Below, one piece after another: positions 39,051 to 52,206 of a stretch of DNA of 64,000 nucleotides. How positions within the stretch are numbered: position 1 is the stretch's first letter; every line of letters begins with the position of its first letter. Both the position numbers and the translations under genes were made by a program. This stretch comes from Linyphia triangularis (Eukaryota > Arthropoda > Arachnida > Araneae > Linyphiidae), in contig OZ021729.1 in the NCBI GenBank assembly GCA_963978545.1, positions 84,362,670-84,426,669 on the forward strand. The letters run 5' to 3'. The notes beneath the pieces are model-generated. The model made no database searches, was not told the origin of the DNA, and saw only the letters and a list, made by a program, of their open reading frames with translations.

Positions 39051-41174
39051 TAAAAGTTGGAAAATTTAGAAGTGTGAAATTTTTCATACGATTAATATGG
39101 GGAAAATTTGAAACGAAACATTTTGAAAGAGCACTTTTTGGACAACATTTAGACCCACTTCTTATTTAGTTAGTGTTTTAAAATTGGAAGTGGAGTTTCT
39201 CCTATATATAAGCTTCAATATCACAAACCGGAAAAAATTTTGAAAATTTTACTTTTTGATCAATAATTCATTGAATAGTCCGCCATGTGTTTTCAATGAG
39301 GCAATTGTATTCATGAGAAAATTGCTCAAATGCTTTCAAATTGTGAATTTAAGTTGGATATATGTTTTATAGTCATTCTTTTTATAGTCATTTTATAGAC
39401 CATTTTAATGTGGAAATCAATTCGGGTGATGATTTCTGTTACCCTAGCTGTAAAAAGATTGTAAAAGTTTGAAAATTTAGATGTGTGAAATTTTTCATAC
39501 GATTAACATGGGGAAAATTTAAAACGAAACATTTTGAAAGTGCACTTTTTGGACCACCTTTAGACCCACTTCTTATTTAGTTAGTGTTTTCAAATTGGAA
39601 TTGGAGTTTCTCCTATATATAAGCTTCAATATCACAAACGGGAAAAATTTTTGAAAATTTTACTTTTTGATCAACAATTCATTGAATAGTCCGCCATGTG
39701 TTTTCAATGGGGCAATTGTATTGATGAGAAAATTGCTCAAATGCTTTCAAATTGTGAATTTGAGTAGGATATATGTTTTATAGTCATTCTTTTTATAGTC
39801 ATTTTATAGACCATTTTAATGTGGAAATCAATTCGGGTGATGATTTTTGTTACCCTAGCTGTAAAAAGATTGTAAAAGTTTGAAAATTTAGAAGTGTGAA
39901 ATTTTTCATACGATTAACATGGGGAAAATTTAAAACGAAACATTTTGAAAGTGCACTTTTTGGACCACCTTTAGACCCACTTCTTATTTAGTTAGTGTTT
40001 TCAAATTGGAATTGGAGTTTCTCCTATATATAAGCTTCAATATCACAAACGGGAAAAATTTTTGAAAATTTTAGTTTTTGATCAATAATTCATTGAATAG
40101 TCCGCCATGTGTTTTCAATGGGGCAATTGTATTGATGAGAAAATTGCTCAAATGCTTTCAAATTGTGAATTTGAGTTGGATATATGTTTTATAGTAATTC
40201 TTTTTATAGTCATTTTATAGACCATTTTAATGTGGAAATCAATTCGGGTGATGATTTCTGTTACCCTAGCTGTAAAAAGATTGTAAAAGTTTGAAAATTT
40301 AGAAGTGTGAAATTTTTCATACGATTAACATGGAAAAAATTTAAAACGAAACATTTTGAAAGTGCACTTTTTGGACCACCTTTAGACCCACTTCTTATTT
40401 AGTTAGTGTTTTAAAATTGAAATTAGAGTTTCTCCTATATATAAGCTTCAATATCACAAACGGGAAAATTTTTTGAAAATTTTAGTTTTTGATCAATAAT
40501 TCATTGAATAGTCCGCCATGTGTTTTCAATGGGGGAATTGTATTTTTGAGAAAATTGCTCAAATGCTTTCAAATTGCGAATTTGAGTTGGATATATGTTT
40601 ATAGTCATTCTGGTACCAAATTTTAATTAAAAAAAAAGTATTCTAAAAATCAAAAATTCCATTTTTCGTATATCTTGAAATATTTCAGTTTAGAGTGTAA
40701 TTGAATGGAAGATTTCGTTTTTAACAAATGGTTCCGAATTGTGTTTTTTATTCAAAAACACTTTAAAAATCAAACTAATTTCAAAATTTTGGCCAAAAAA
40801 ATTATTTTTGAATAGCTTTATGAGAAGTTGAAATTTTGGAACGAAAGCGCTCAGAAACTGTTTTTAAGTCTTTATTTTACTTAGCATTGCTTCGATTTTG
40901 AGTGCTAAAATACTATTTCATGAGCAAATTGATGATCAGAAAGAAATTGGGTGATGACTTTTATTATCCTAGGCAAAAATTAAGGTTAAAATTCGAAAAT
41001 TGAGAATTTGAAAATTGCCTTAGGATTGGCAAGTTTAATGTATATTCAAAGGGATATAAAGACTTTTTTTGGCAATAACTGAATTTTGAGTAGTAAAATT
41101 TCATTTTAATGACCATTTTAATGTGGAAATCAATTCGGGTGACGATTTTTGTTACCCTAGCTGTAAAAAGATTG
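39051..41174 (+). repeat. Higher-order unit 25 (4 monomers)
   Basis: 2124 bp with GAAAGAGCAC, GGAAGTGGAG and CAAACCGG in the first monomer. Confidence 0.9.
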
Positions 41175-43708
41175 TAAAAGTTGGAAAATTTAGAAGTGTG
41201 AAATTTTTCATACGATTAATATGGGGAAAATTTGAAACGAAACATTTTGAAAGTGCACTTTTTGGACCACATTTAGACCCACTTCTTATTTAGTTAGTGT
41301 TTTAAAATTGGAAGTGGAGTTTCTCCTATATATAAGCTTCAATATCACAAACAGGAAAAAATTTTGAAAATTTTACTTTTTGATCAATAATTCATTGAAT
41401 AGTCCGCCATGTGTTTTCAATGAGGCAATTGTATTCATGAGAAAATTGCTCAAATGCTTTCAAATTGTGAATTTAAGTTGGATATATGTTTTATAGTCAT
41501 TCTTTTTATAGTCATTTTATAGACCATTTTAATGTGGAAATCAATTCGGGTGATGATTTCTGTTACCCTAGCTGTAAAAAGATTGTAAAAGTTTGAAAAT
41601 TTAGATGTGTGAAATTTTTCATACGATTAACATGGGGAAAATTTAAAACGAAACATTTTGAAAGTGCACTTTTTGGACCACCTTTAGACCCACTTCTTAT
41701 TTAGTTAGTGTTTTCAAATTGGAATTGGAGTTTCTCCTATATATAAGCTTCAATATCACAAACGGGAAAAATTTTTGAAAATTTTACTTTTTGATCAATA
41801 ATTCATTGAATAGTCCGCCATGTGTTTTCAATGGGGCAATTGTATTGATGAGAAAATTGCTCAAATGCTTTCAAATTGTGAATTTGAGTAGGATATATGT
41901 TTTATAGTCATTCTTTTTATAGTCATTTTATAGACCATTTTAATGTGGAAATCAATTCGGGTGATGATTTTTGTTACCCTAGCTGTAAAAAGATTGTAAA
42001 AGTTTGAAAATTTAGAAGTGTGAAATTTTTCATACGATTAACATGGGGAAAATTTAAAACGAAACATTTTGAAAGTGCACTTTTTGGACCACCTTTAGAC
42101 CCACTTCTTATTTAGTTAGTGTTTTCAAATTGGAATTGGAGTTTCTCCTATATATAAGCTTCAATATCACAAACGGGAAAAATTTTTGAAAATTTTAGTT
42201 TTTGATCAATAATTCATTGAATAGTCCGCCATGTGTTTTCAATGGGGCAATTGTATTGATGAGAAAATTGCTCAAATGCTTTCAAATTGTGAATTTGAGT
42301 AGGATATATGTTTTATAGTCATTCTTTTTATAGTCATTTTATAGACCATTTTAATGTGGAAATCAATTCGGGTGATGATTTCTGTTACCCTAGCTGTAAA
42401 AAGATTGTAAAAGTTTGAAAATTTAGATGTGTGAAATGTTTCATACGATTAACATGGGGAAAATTTAAACCGAAACATTTTGAAAGTGCACTTTTTGGAC
42501 CACCTTTAGACCCACTTCTTATTTAGTTAGTGTTTTCAAATTGGAATTGGAGTTTCTCCTATATATAAGCTTCAATATCACAAACGGGAAAAATTTTTGA
42601 AAATTTTAGTTTTTGATCAATAATTCATTGAATAGTCCGCCATGTGTTTTCAATGGGGCAATTGTATTGATGAGAAAATTGCTCAAATGCTTTCAAATTG
42701 TGAATTTGAGTTGGATATATGTTTTATAGTAATTCTTTTTACAGTCATTTTATAGACCATTTTAATGTGGAAATCAATTCGGGTGATGATTTCTGTTACC
42801 CTAGCTGTAAAAAGATTGTAAAAGTGCAAAATTTAGAAGTGTGAAATTTTTCATACGATTAACATGGAAAAAATTTAAAACGAAACATTTTGAAAGTGCA
42901 CTTTTTGGACCACCTTTAGACCCACTTCTTATTTAGTTAGTGTTTTAAAATTGAAATTAGAGTTTCTCCTATATATAAGCTTCAATATCACAAACGGGAA
43001 AAAATTTTGAAAATTTTAGTTTTTGATCAATAATTCATTGAATAGTCCGCCATGTGTTTTCAATGGGGGAATTGTATTTTTGAGAAAATTGCTCAAATGC
43101 TTTCAAATTGCGAATTTGAGTTGGATATATGTTTATAGTCATTCTGGTACCAAATTTTAATTAAAAAAAAAGTATTCTAAAAATCAAAAATTCCATTTTT
43201 CGTATATCTTGAAATATTTCAGTTTAGAGTGTAATTGAATGGAAGATTTCGTTTTTAACAAATGGTTCCGAATTGTGTTTTTTATTCAAAAACACTTTAA
43301 AAATCAAACTAATTTCAAAATTTTGGCCAAAAAAATTATTTTTGAATAGCTTTATGAGAAGTTGAAATTTTGGAACGAAAGCGCTCAGAAACTGTTTTTA
43401 AGTCTTTATTTTACTTAGCATTGCTTCGATTTTGAGTGCTAAAATACTATTTCATGAGCAAATTGATGATCAGAAAGAAATTGGGTGATGACTTTTATTA
43501 TCCTAGGCAAAAATTAAGGTTAAAATTCGAAAATTGAGAATCTGAAAATTGCCTTAGGATTGGCAAGTTTAATGTATATTCAAAGGGATATAAAGACTTT
43601 TTTTGGCAATAACTGAATTTTGAGTAGTAAAATTTCATTTTAATGACCATTTTAATGTTAAAATCAATTCGGGTGACGATTTTTGTTACCCTAGCTGTAA
43701 AAAGATTG
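41175..43708 (+). repeat. Higher-order unit 26 (5 monomers)
   Basis: 2534 bp. AAAAGTGCAAAATTTAG near 42825 is one base shorter than the norm and recurs in unit 31 near 51345. TTTTTACAGTCATTTT is also shared with unit 31. Confidence 0.9.
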
Positions 43709-45810
43709 TAAAAGTTTGAAAATTTAGAAGTGTGAAATTTTTCATACGATTAATATGGGGAAAATTTGAAACGAAACATTTTGAAAGTGCACTTTTTGGA
43801 CCACATTTAGACCCACTTCTTATTTAGTTAGTGTTTTAAAATTGGAATTGGAGCTTCTCCTATATATAAGCTTCAATATCACAAACGGGAAAAAATTTTG
43901 AAAATTTTACTTTTTGATCAATAATTCATTGAATAGTCCGCCATATGTTTTCAATAAGGCAATTGTATTCATGAGAAAATTGCTCAAATGCTTTCAAATT
44001 GTGAATTTAAGTTGGATATATGTTTTATAGTCATTCTTTTTATAGTCATTTTATAGACCATTTTAATGTGGAAATCAATTCGGGTGATGATTTCTGTTAC
44101 CCTAGCTGTAAAAAGATTGTAAAAGTTTGAAAATTTAGATGTGTGAAATTTTTCATACGATTAACATGGGGAAAATTTAAAACGAAACATTTTGAAAGTG
44201 CACTTTTTGGACCACCTTTAGACCCACTTCTTATTTAGTTAGTGTTTTCAAATTGGAATTGGAGTTTCTCCTATATATAAGCTTCAATATCACAAACGGG
44301 AAAAATTTTTGAAAATTTTACTTTTTGATCAATAATTCATTGAATAGTCCGCCATGTGTTTTCAATGGGGCAATTGTATTGATGAGAAAATTGCTCAAAT
44401 GCTTTCAAATTGTGAATTTGAGTAGGATATATGTTTTATAGTCATTCTTTTTATAGTCATTTTATAGACCATTTTAATGTGGAAATCAATTCGGGTGATG
44501 ATTTTTGTTACCCTAGCTGTAAAAAGATTGTAAAAGTTTGAAAATTTAGAAGTGTGAAATTTTTCATACGATTAACATGGGGAAAATTTAAAACGAAACA
44601 TTTTGAAAGTGCACTTTTTGGACCACCTTTAGACCCACTTCTTATTTAGTTAGTGTTTTCAAATTGGAATTGGAGTTTCTCCTATATATAAGCTTCAATA
44701 TCACAAACGGGAAAAATTTTTGAAAATTTTAGTTTTTGATCAATAATTCATTGAATAGTCCGCCATGTGTTTTCAATGGGGCAATTGTATTGATGAGAAA
44801 ATTGCTCAAATGCTTTCAAATTGTGAATTTTAGTTGGATATATGTTTTATAGTAATTCTTTTTATAGTCATTTTATAGACCATTTTAATGTGGAAATCAA
44901 TTCGGGTGATGATTTCTGTTACCCTAGCTGTAAAAAGATTGTAAAAGTTTGAAAATTTAGAAGTGTGAAATTTTTCATACGATTAACATGGAAAAAATTT
45001 AAAACGAAACATTTTGAAAGTGCACTTTTTGGACCACCTTTAGACCCACTTCTTATTTAGTTAGTGTTTTAAAATTGAAATTAGAGTTTCTCCTATATAT
45101 AAGCTTCAATATCACAAACGGGTAAATTTTTTGAAAATTTTGAATAGTCCGCCATGTGTTTTCAATGGGGGAATTGTATTTTTGAGAAAATTGCTCAAAT
45201 GCTTTCAAATTGCGAATTTGAGTTGGATATATGTTTATAGTCATTCTGGTACCAAATTTTAATTAAAAAAAAAGTATTCTAAAAATCAAAAATTCCATTG
45301 TTCGTATATCTTGAAATATTTCAGTTTAGAGTGTAATTGAATGGAAGATTTCGTTTTTAACAAATGGTTCCGAATTGTGTTTTTTATTCAAAAACACTTT
45401 AAAAATCAAACTAATTTCAAAATTTTGGCCAAAAAAATTATTTTTGAATAGCTTTATGAGAAGTTGAAATTTTGGAACGAAAGCGCTCAGAAACTGTTTT
45501 TAAGTCTTTATTTTACTTAGCATTGCTTCAATTTTGAGTGCTAAAATACTATTTCATGAGCAAATTGATGATCAGAAAGAAATTGGGTGATGACTTTTAT
45601 TATCCTAGGCAAAAATTAAGGTTAAAATTCGAAAATTGAGAATCTGAAAATTGCCTTAGGATTGGCAAGTTTAATGTATATTCAAAGGGATATAAAGACT
45701 TTTTTTGGCAATAACTGAATTTTGAGTAGTAAAATTTCATTTTAATGACCATTTTAATGTTAAAATCAATTCGGGTGACGATTTTTGTTATACTAGCTGT
45801 AAAAAGATTG
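43709..45810 (+). repeat. Higher-order unit 27 (4 monomers, 22-bp deletion)
   Basis: 2102 bp. The type c monomer lacks 22 bp (GAAAATTTTGAATAGTCC near 45135). Other marks are GGAGCTTCTCC, ATTGTTCGTATATC and TTATACTAGCTG. Matches unit 29 at an offset of 3404 bp. Confidence 0.9.
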
Positions 45811-47112
45811 TAAAAGTTTGAAAATTTAGAAGTGTGAAATTTTTCATACGATTAATATGGGGAAAATTTGAAACGAAACATTTTGAAAGTGCACTTTTTG
45901 GACCACATTTAGACCCACTTCTTATTTAGTTAGTGTTTTAAAATTGGAAGTGGAGTTTCTCCTATATATAAGCTTCAATATCACAAACAGGAAAAAATTT
46001 TGAAAATTTTACTTTTTGATCAATAATTCATTGAATAGTCCGCCATGTGTTTTCAATGAGGCAATTGTATTCATGAGAAAATTGCTCAAATGCTTTCAAA
46101 TTGTGAATTTAAGTTGGATATATGTTTTATAGTCATTCTTTTTATAGTCATTTTATAGACCATTTTAATGTGGAAATCAATTCGGGTGATGATTTCTGTT
46201 ACCCTAGCTGTAAAAAGATTGTAAAAGTTTGAAAATTTAGATGTGTGAAATGTTTCATACGATTAACATGGGGAAAATTTAAACCGAAACATTTTGAAAG
46301 TGCACTTTTTGGACCACCTTTAGACCCACTTCTTATTTAGTTAGTGTTTTCAAATTGGAATTGGAGTTTCTCCTATATATAAGCTTCAATATCACAAACG
46401 GGAAAAATTTTTGAAAATTTTAGTTTTTGATCAATAATTCATTGAATAGTCCGCCATGTGTTTTCAATGGGGGAATTGTATTTTTGAGAAAATTGCTCAA
46501 ATGCTTTCAAATTGCGAATTTGAGTTGGATATATGTTTATAGTCATTCTGGTACCAAATTTTAATTAAAAAAAAAGTATTCTAAAAATCAAAAATTCCAT
46601 TTTTCGTATATCTTGAAATATTTCAGTTTAGAGTGTAATTGAATGGAAGATTTCGTTTTTAACAAATGGTTCCGAATTGTGTTTTTTATTCAAAAACACT
46701 TTAAAAATCAAACTAATTTCAAAATTTTGGCCAAAAAAATTATTTTTGAATAGCTTTATGAGAAGTTGAAATTTTGGAACGAAAGCGCTCAGAAACTGTT
46801 TTTAAGTCTTTATTTTACTTAGCATTGCTTCGATTTTGAGTGCTAAAATACTATTTCATGAGCAAATTGATGATCAGAAAGAAATTGGGTGATGACTTTT
46901 ATTATCCTAGGCAAAAATTAAGGTTAAAATTCGAAAATTGAGAATCTGAAAATTGCCTTAGGATTGGCAAGTTTAATGTATATTCAAAGGGATATAAAGA
47001 CTTTTTTTGGCAATAACTGAATTTTGAGTAGTAAAATTTCATTTTAATGACCATTTTAATGTTAAAATCAATTCGGGTGACGATTTTTGTTACCCTAGCT
47101 GTAAAAAGATTG
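45811..47112 (+). repeat. Higher-order unit 28 (2 monomers)
   Basis: 1302 bp with GGAAGTGGAG and AAACAGG; the last monomer is b/c hybrid (AAACCGAAAC then TGGGGGAATTG). Matches unit 30. Confidence 0.9.
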
Positions 47113-49214
47113 TAAAAGTTTGAAAATTTAGAAGTGTGAAATTTTTCATACGATTAATATTGGGAAAATTTGAAACGAAACATTTTGAAAGTGCACTTTT
47201 TGGACCACATTTAGACCCACTTCTTATTTAGTTAGTGTTTTAAAATTGGAATTGGAGCTTCTCCTATATATAAGCTTCAATATCACAAACGGGAAAAAAT
47301 TTTGAAAATTTTACTTTTTGATCAATAATTCATTGAATAGTCCGCCATGTGTTTTCAATGAGGCAATTGTATTCATGAGAAAATTGCTCAAATGCTTTCA
47401 AATTGTGAATTTAAGTTGGATATATGTTTTATAGTCATTCTTTTTATAGTCATTTTATAGACCATTTTAATGTGGAAATCAATTCGGGTGATGATTTCTG
47501 TTACCCTAGCTGTAAAAAGATTGTAAAAGTTTGAAAATTTAGATGTGTGAAATTTTTCATACGATTAACATGGGGAAAATTTAAAACGAAACATTTTGAA
47601 AGTGCACTTTTTGGACCACCTTTAGACCCACTTCTTATTTAGTTAGTGTTTTCAAATTGGAATTGGAGTTTCTCCTATATATAAGCTTCAATATCACAAA
47701 CGGGAAAATTTTTTGAAAATTTTACTTTTTGATCAATAATTCATTGAATAGTCCGCCATGTGTTTTCAATGGGGCAATTGTATTGATGAGAAAATTGCTC
47801 AAATGCTTTCAAATTGTGAATTTGAGTAGGATATATGTTTTATAGTCATTCTTTTTATAGTCATTTTATAGACCATTTTAATGTGGAAATCAATTCGGGT
47901 GATGATTTTTGTTACCCTAGCTGTAAAAAGATTGTAAAAGTTTGAAAATTTAGAAGTGTGAAATTTTTCATACGATTAACATGGGGAAAATTTAAAACGA
48001 AACATTTTGAAAGTGCACTTTTTGGACCACCTTTAGACCCACTTCTTATTTAGTTAGTGTTTTCAAATTGGAATTGGAGTTTCTCCTATATATAAGCTTC
48101 AATATCACAAACGGGAAAAAATTTTGAAAATTTTAGTTTTTGATCAATAATTCATTGAATAGTCCGCCATGTGTTTTCAATGGGGCAATTGTATTGATGA
48201 GAAAATTGCTCAAATGCTTTCAAATTGTGAATTTTAGTTGGATATATGTTTTATAGTAATTCTTTTTATAGTCATTTTATAGACCATTTTAATGTGGAAA
48301 TCAATTCGGGTGATGATTTCTGTTACCCTAGCTGTAAAAAGATTGTAAAAGTTTGAAAATTTAGAAGTGTGAAATTTTTCATACGATTAACATGGAAAAA
48401 ATTTAAAACGAAACATTTTGAAAGTGCACTTTTTGGACCACCTTTAGACCCACTTCTTATTTAGTTAGTGTTTTAAAATTGAAATTAGAGTTTCTCCTAT
48501 ATATAAGCTTCAATATCACAAACGGGTAAATTTTTTGAAAATTTTGAATAGTCCGCCATGTGTTTTCAATGGGGGAATTGTATTTTTGAGAAAATTGCTC
48601 AAATGCTTTCAAATTGCGAATTTGAGTTGGATATATGTTTATAGTCATTCTGGTACCAAATTTTAATTAAAAAAAAAGTATTCTAAAAATCAAAAATTCC
48701 ATTGTTCGTATATCTTGAAATATTTCAGTTTAGAGTGTAATTGAATGGAAGATTTCGTTTTTAACAAATGGTTCCGAATTGTGTTTTTTATTCAAAAACA
48801 CTTTAAAAATCAAACTAATTTCAAAATTTTGGCCAAAAAAATTATTTTTGAATAGCTTTATGAGAAGTTGAAATTTTGGAACGAAAGCGCTCAGAAACTG
48901 TTTTTAAGTCTTTATTTTACTTAGCATTGCTTCAATTTTGAGTGCTAAAATACTATTTCATGAGCAAATTGATGATCAGAAAGAAATTGGGTGATGACTT
49001 TTATTATCCTAGGCAAAAATTAAGGTTAAAATTCGAAAATTGAGAATCTGAAAATTGCCTTAGGATTGGCAAGTTTAATGTATATTCAAAGGGATATAAA
49101 GACTTTTTGTGGCAATAACTGAATTTTGAGTAGTAAAATTTCATTTTAATGACCATTTTAATGTTAAAATCAATTCGGGTGACGATTTTTGTTATACTAG
49201 CTGTAAAAAGATTG
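47113..49214 (+). repeat. Higher-order unit 29 (4 monomers, 22-bp deletion)
   Basis: 2102 bp; near-identical partner of unit 27 with the same deletion, ATTGTTCGTATATC and TTATACTAGCTG. The opening TTAATATTGGG is shared with unit 31. Confidence 0.9.
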
Positions 49215-50516
49215 TAAAAGTTTGAAAATTTAGAAGTGTGAAATTTTTCATACGATTAATATGGGGAAAATTTGAAACGAAACATTTTGAAAGTGCACTT
49301 TTTGGACCACATTTAGACCCACTTCTTATTTAGTTAGTGTTTTAAAATTGGAAGTGGAGTTTCTCCTATATATAAGCTTCAATATCACAAACAGGAAAAA
49401 ATTTTGAAAATTTTACTTTTTGATCAATAATTCATTGAATAGTCCGCCATGTGTTTTCAATGAGGCAATTGTATTCATGAGAAAATTGCTCAAATGCTTT
49501 CAAATTGTGAATTTAAGTTGGATATATGTTTTATAGTCATTCTTTTTATAGTCATTTTATAGACCATTTTAATGTGGAAATCAATTCGGGTGATGATTTC
49601 TGTTACCCTAGCTGTAAAAAGATTGTAAAAGTTTGAAAATTTAGATGTGTGAAATGTTTCATACGATTAACATGGGGAAAATTTAAACCGAAACATTTTG
49701 AAAGTGCACTTTTTGGACCACCTTTAGACCCACTTCTTATTTAGTTAGTGTTTTCAAATTGGAATTGGAGTTTCTCCTATATATAAGCTTCAATATCACA
49801 AACGGGAAAAATTTTTGAAAATTTTAGTTTTTGATCAATAATTCATTGAATAGTCCGCCATGTGTTTTCAATGGGGGAATTGTATTTTTGAGAAAATTGC
49901 TCAAATGCTTTCAAATTGCGAATTTGAGTTGGATATATGTTTATAGTCATTCTGGTACCAAATTTTAATTAAAAAAAAAGTATTCTAAAAATCAAAAATT
50001 CCATTTTTCGTATATCTTGAAATATTTCAGTTTAGAGTGTAATTGAATGGAAGATTTCGTTTTTAACAAATGGTTCCGAATTGTGTTTTTTATTCAAAAA
50101 CACTTTAAAAATCAAACTAATTTCAAAATTTTGGCCAAAAAAAATATTTTTGAATAGCTTTATGAGAAGTTGAAATTTTGGAACGAAAGCGCTCAGAAAC
50201 TGTTTTTAAGTCTTTATTTTACTTAGCATTGCTTCGATTTTGAGTGCTAAAATACTATTTCATGAGCAAATTGATGATCAGAAAGAAATTGGGTGATGAC
50301 TTTTATTATCCTAGGCAAAAATTAAGGTTAAAATTCGAAAATTGAGAATCTGAAAATTGCCTTAGGATTGGCAAGTTTAATGTATATTCAAAGGGATATA
50401 AAGACTTTTTTTGGCAATAACTGAATTTTGAGTAGTAAAATTTCATTTTAATGACCATTTTAATGTTAAAATCAATTCGGGTGACGATTTTTGTTACCCT
50501 AGCTGTAAAAAGATTG
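49215..50516 (+). repeat. Higher-order unit 30 (2 monomers)
   Basis: 1302 bp; near-identical partner of unit 28. Confidence 0.9.
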
Positions 50517-52206
50517 TAAAAGTTTGAAAATTTAGAAGTGTGAAATTTTTCATACGATTAATATTGGGAAAATTTGAAACGAAACATTTTGAAAGTGCAC
50601 TTTTTGGACCACATTTAGACCCACTTCTTATTTAGTTAGTGTTTTAAAATTATAATTGGAGCTTCTCCTATATATAAGCTTCAATATCACAAACGGGAAA
50701 AAATTTTGAAAATTTTACTTTTTGATCAATAATTCATTGAATAGTCCGCCATGTGTTTTCAATGAGGCAATTGTATTCATGAGAAAATTGCTCAAATGCT
50801 TTCAAATTGTGAATTTAAGTTGGATATATGTTTTATAGTCATTCTTTTTATAGTCATTTTATAGACCATTTTAATGTGGAAATCAATTCGGGTGATGATT
50901 TCTGTTACCCTAGCTGTAAAAAGATTGTAAAAGTTTGAAAATTTAGATGTGTGAAATGTTTCATACGATTAACATGGGGAAAATTTAAACCGAAACATTT
51001 TGAAAGTGCACTTTTTGGACCACCTTTAGACCCACTTCTTATTTAGTTAGTGTTTTCAAATTGGAATTGGAGTTTCTCCTATATATAAGCTTCAATATCA
51101 CAAACGGGAAAAATTTTTGAAAATTTTAGTTTTTGATCAATAATTCATTGAATAGTCCGCCATGTGTTTTCAATGGGGCAATTGTATTGATGAGAAAATT
51201 GCTCAAATGCTTTCAAATTGTGAATTTGAGTTGGATATATGTTTTATAGTAATTCTTTTTACAGTCATTTTATAGACCATTTTAATGTGGAAATCAATTC
51301 GGGTGATGATTTCTGTTACCCTAGCTGTAAAAAGATTGTAAAAGTGCAAAATTTAGAAGTGTGAAATTTTTCATACGATTAACATGGAAAAAATTTAAAA
51401 CGAAACATTTTGAAAGTGCACTTTTTGGACCACCTTTAGACCCACTTCTTATTTAGTTAGTGTTTTAAAATTGAAATTAGAGTTTCTCCTATATATAAGC
51501 TTCAATATCACAAACGGGAAAATTTTTTGAAAATTTTGAATAGTCCGCCATGTGTTTTCAATGGGGGAATTGTATTTTTGAGAAAATTGCTCAAATGCTT
51601 TCAAATTGCGAATTTGAGTTGGATATATGTTTATAGTCATTCTGGTACCAAATTTTAATTAAAAAAAAAGTATTCTAAAAATCAAAAATTCCATTTTTCG
51701 TATATCTTGAAATATTTCAGTTTAGAGTGTAATTGAATGGAAGATTTCGTTTTTAACAAATGGTTCCGAATTGTGTTTTTTATTCAAAAACACTTTAAAA
51801 ATCAAACTAATTTCAAAATTTTGGCCAAAAAAATTATTTTTGAATAGCTTTATGAGAAGTTGAAATTTTGGAACGAAAGCGCTCAGAAACTGTTTTTAAG
51901 TCTTTATTTTACTTAGCATTGCTTCGATTTTGAGTGCTAAAATACTATTTCATGAGCAAATTGATGATCAGAAAGAAATTGGGTGATGACTTTTATTATC
52001 CTAGGCAAAAATTAAGGTTAAAATTCGAAAATTGAGAATCTGAAAATTGCCTTAGGATTGGCAAGTTTAATGTATATTCAAAGGGATATAAAGACTTTTT
52101 TTGGCAATAACTGAATTTTGAGTAGTAAAATTTCATTTTAATGACCATTTTAATGTTAAAATCAATTCGGGTGACGATTTTTGTTATACTAGCTGTAAAA
52201 AGATTG
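50517..52206 (+). repeat. Higher-order unit 31 (3 monomers, 22-bp deletion)
   Basis: 1690 bp. It combines marks of three units: TTAATATTGGG (unit 29), AAAAGTGCAAAATTTAG (unit 26) and the 22-bp type c deletion with TTATACTAGCTG (units 27 and 29). It is therefore mosaic. Confidence 0.9.

Noticed and set aside
45053..45244. 63-codon minus-strand frame, repeated at 48457-48648 and 51449-51640
   Set aside because: It exists only where the 22-bp deletion in the type c monomer joins two frames. The three copies are just satellite duplicates; no protein motif, and other monomers have the frame broken.
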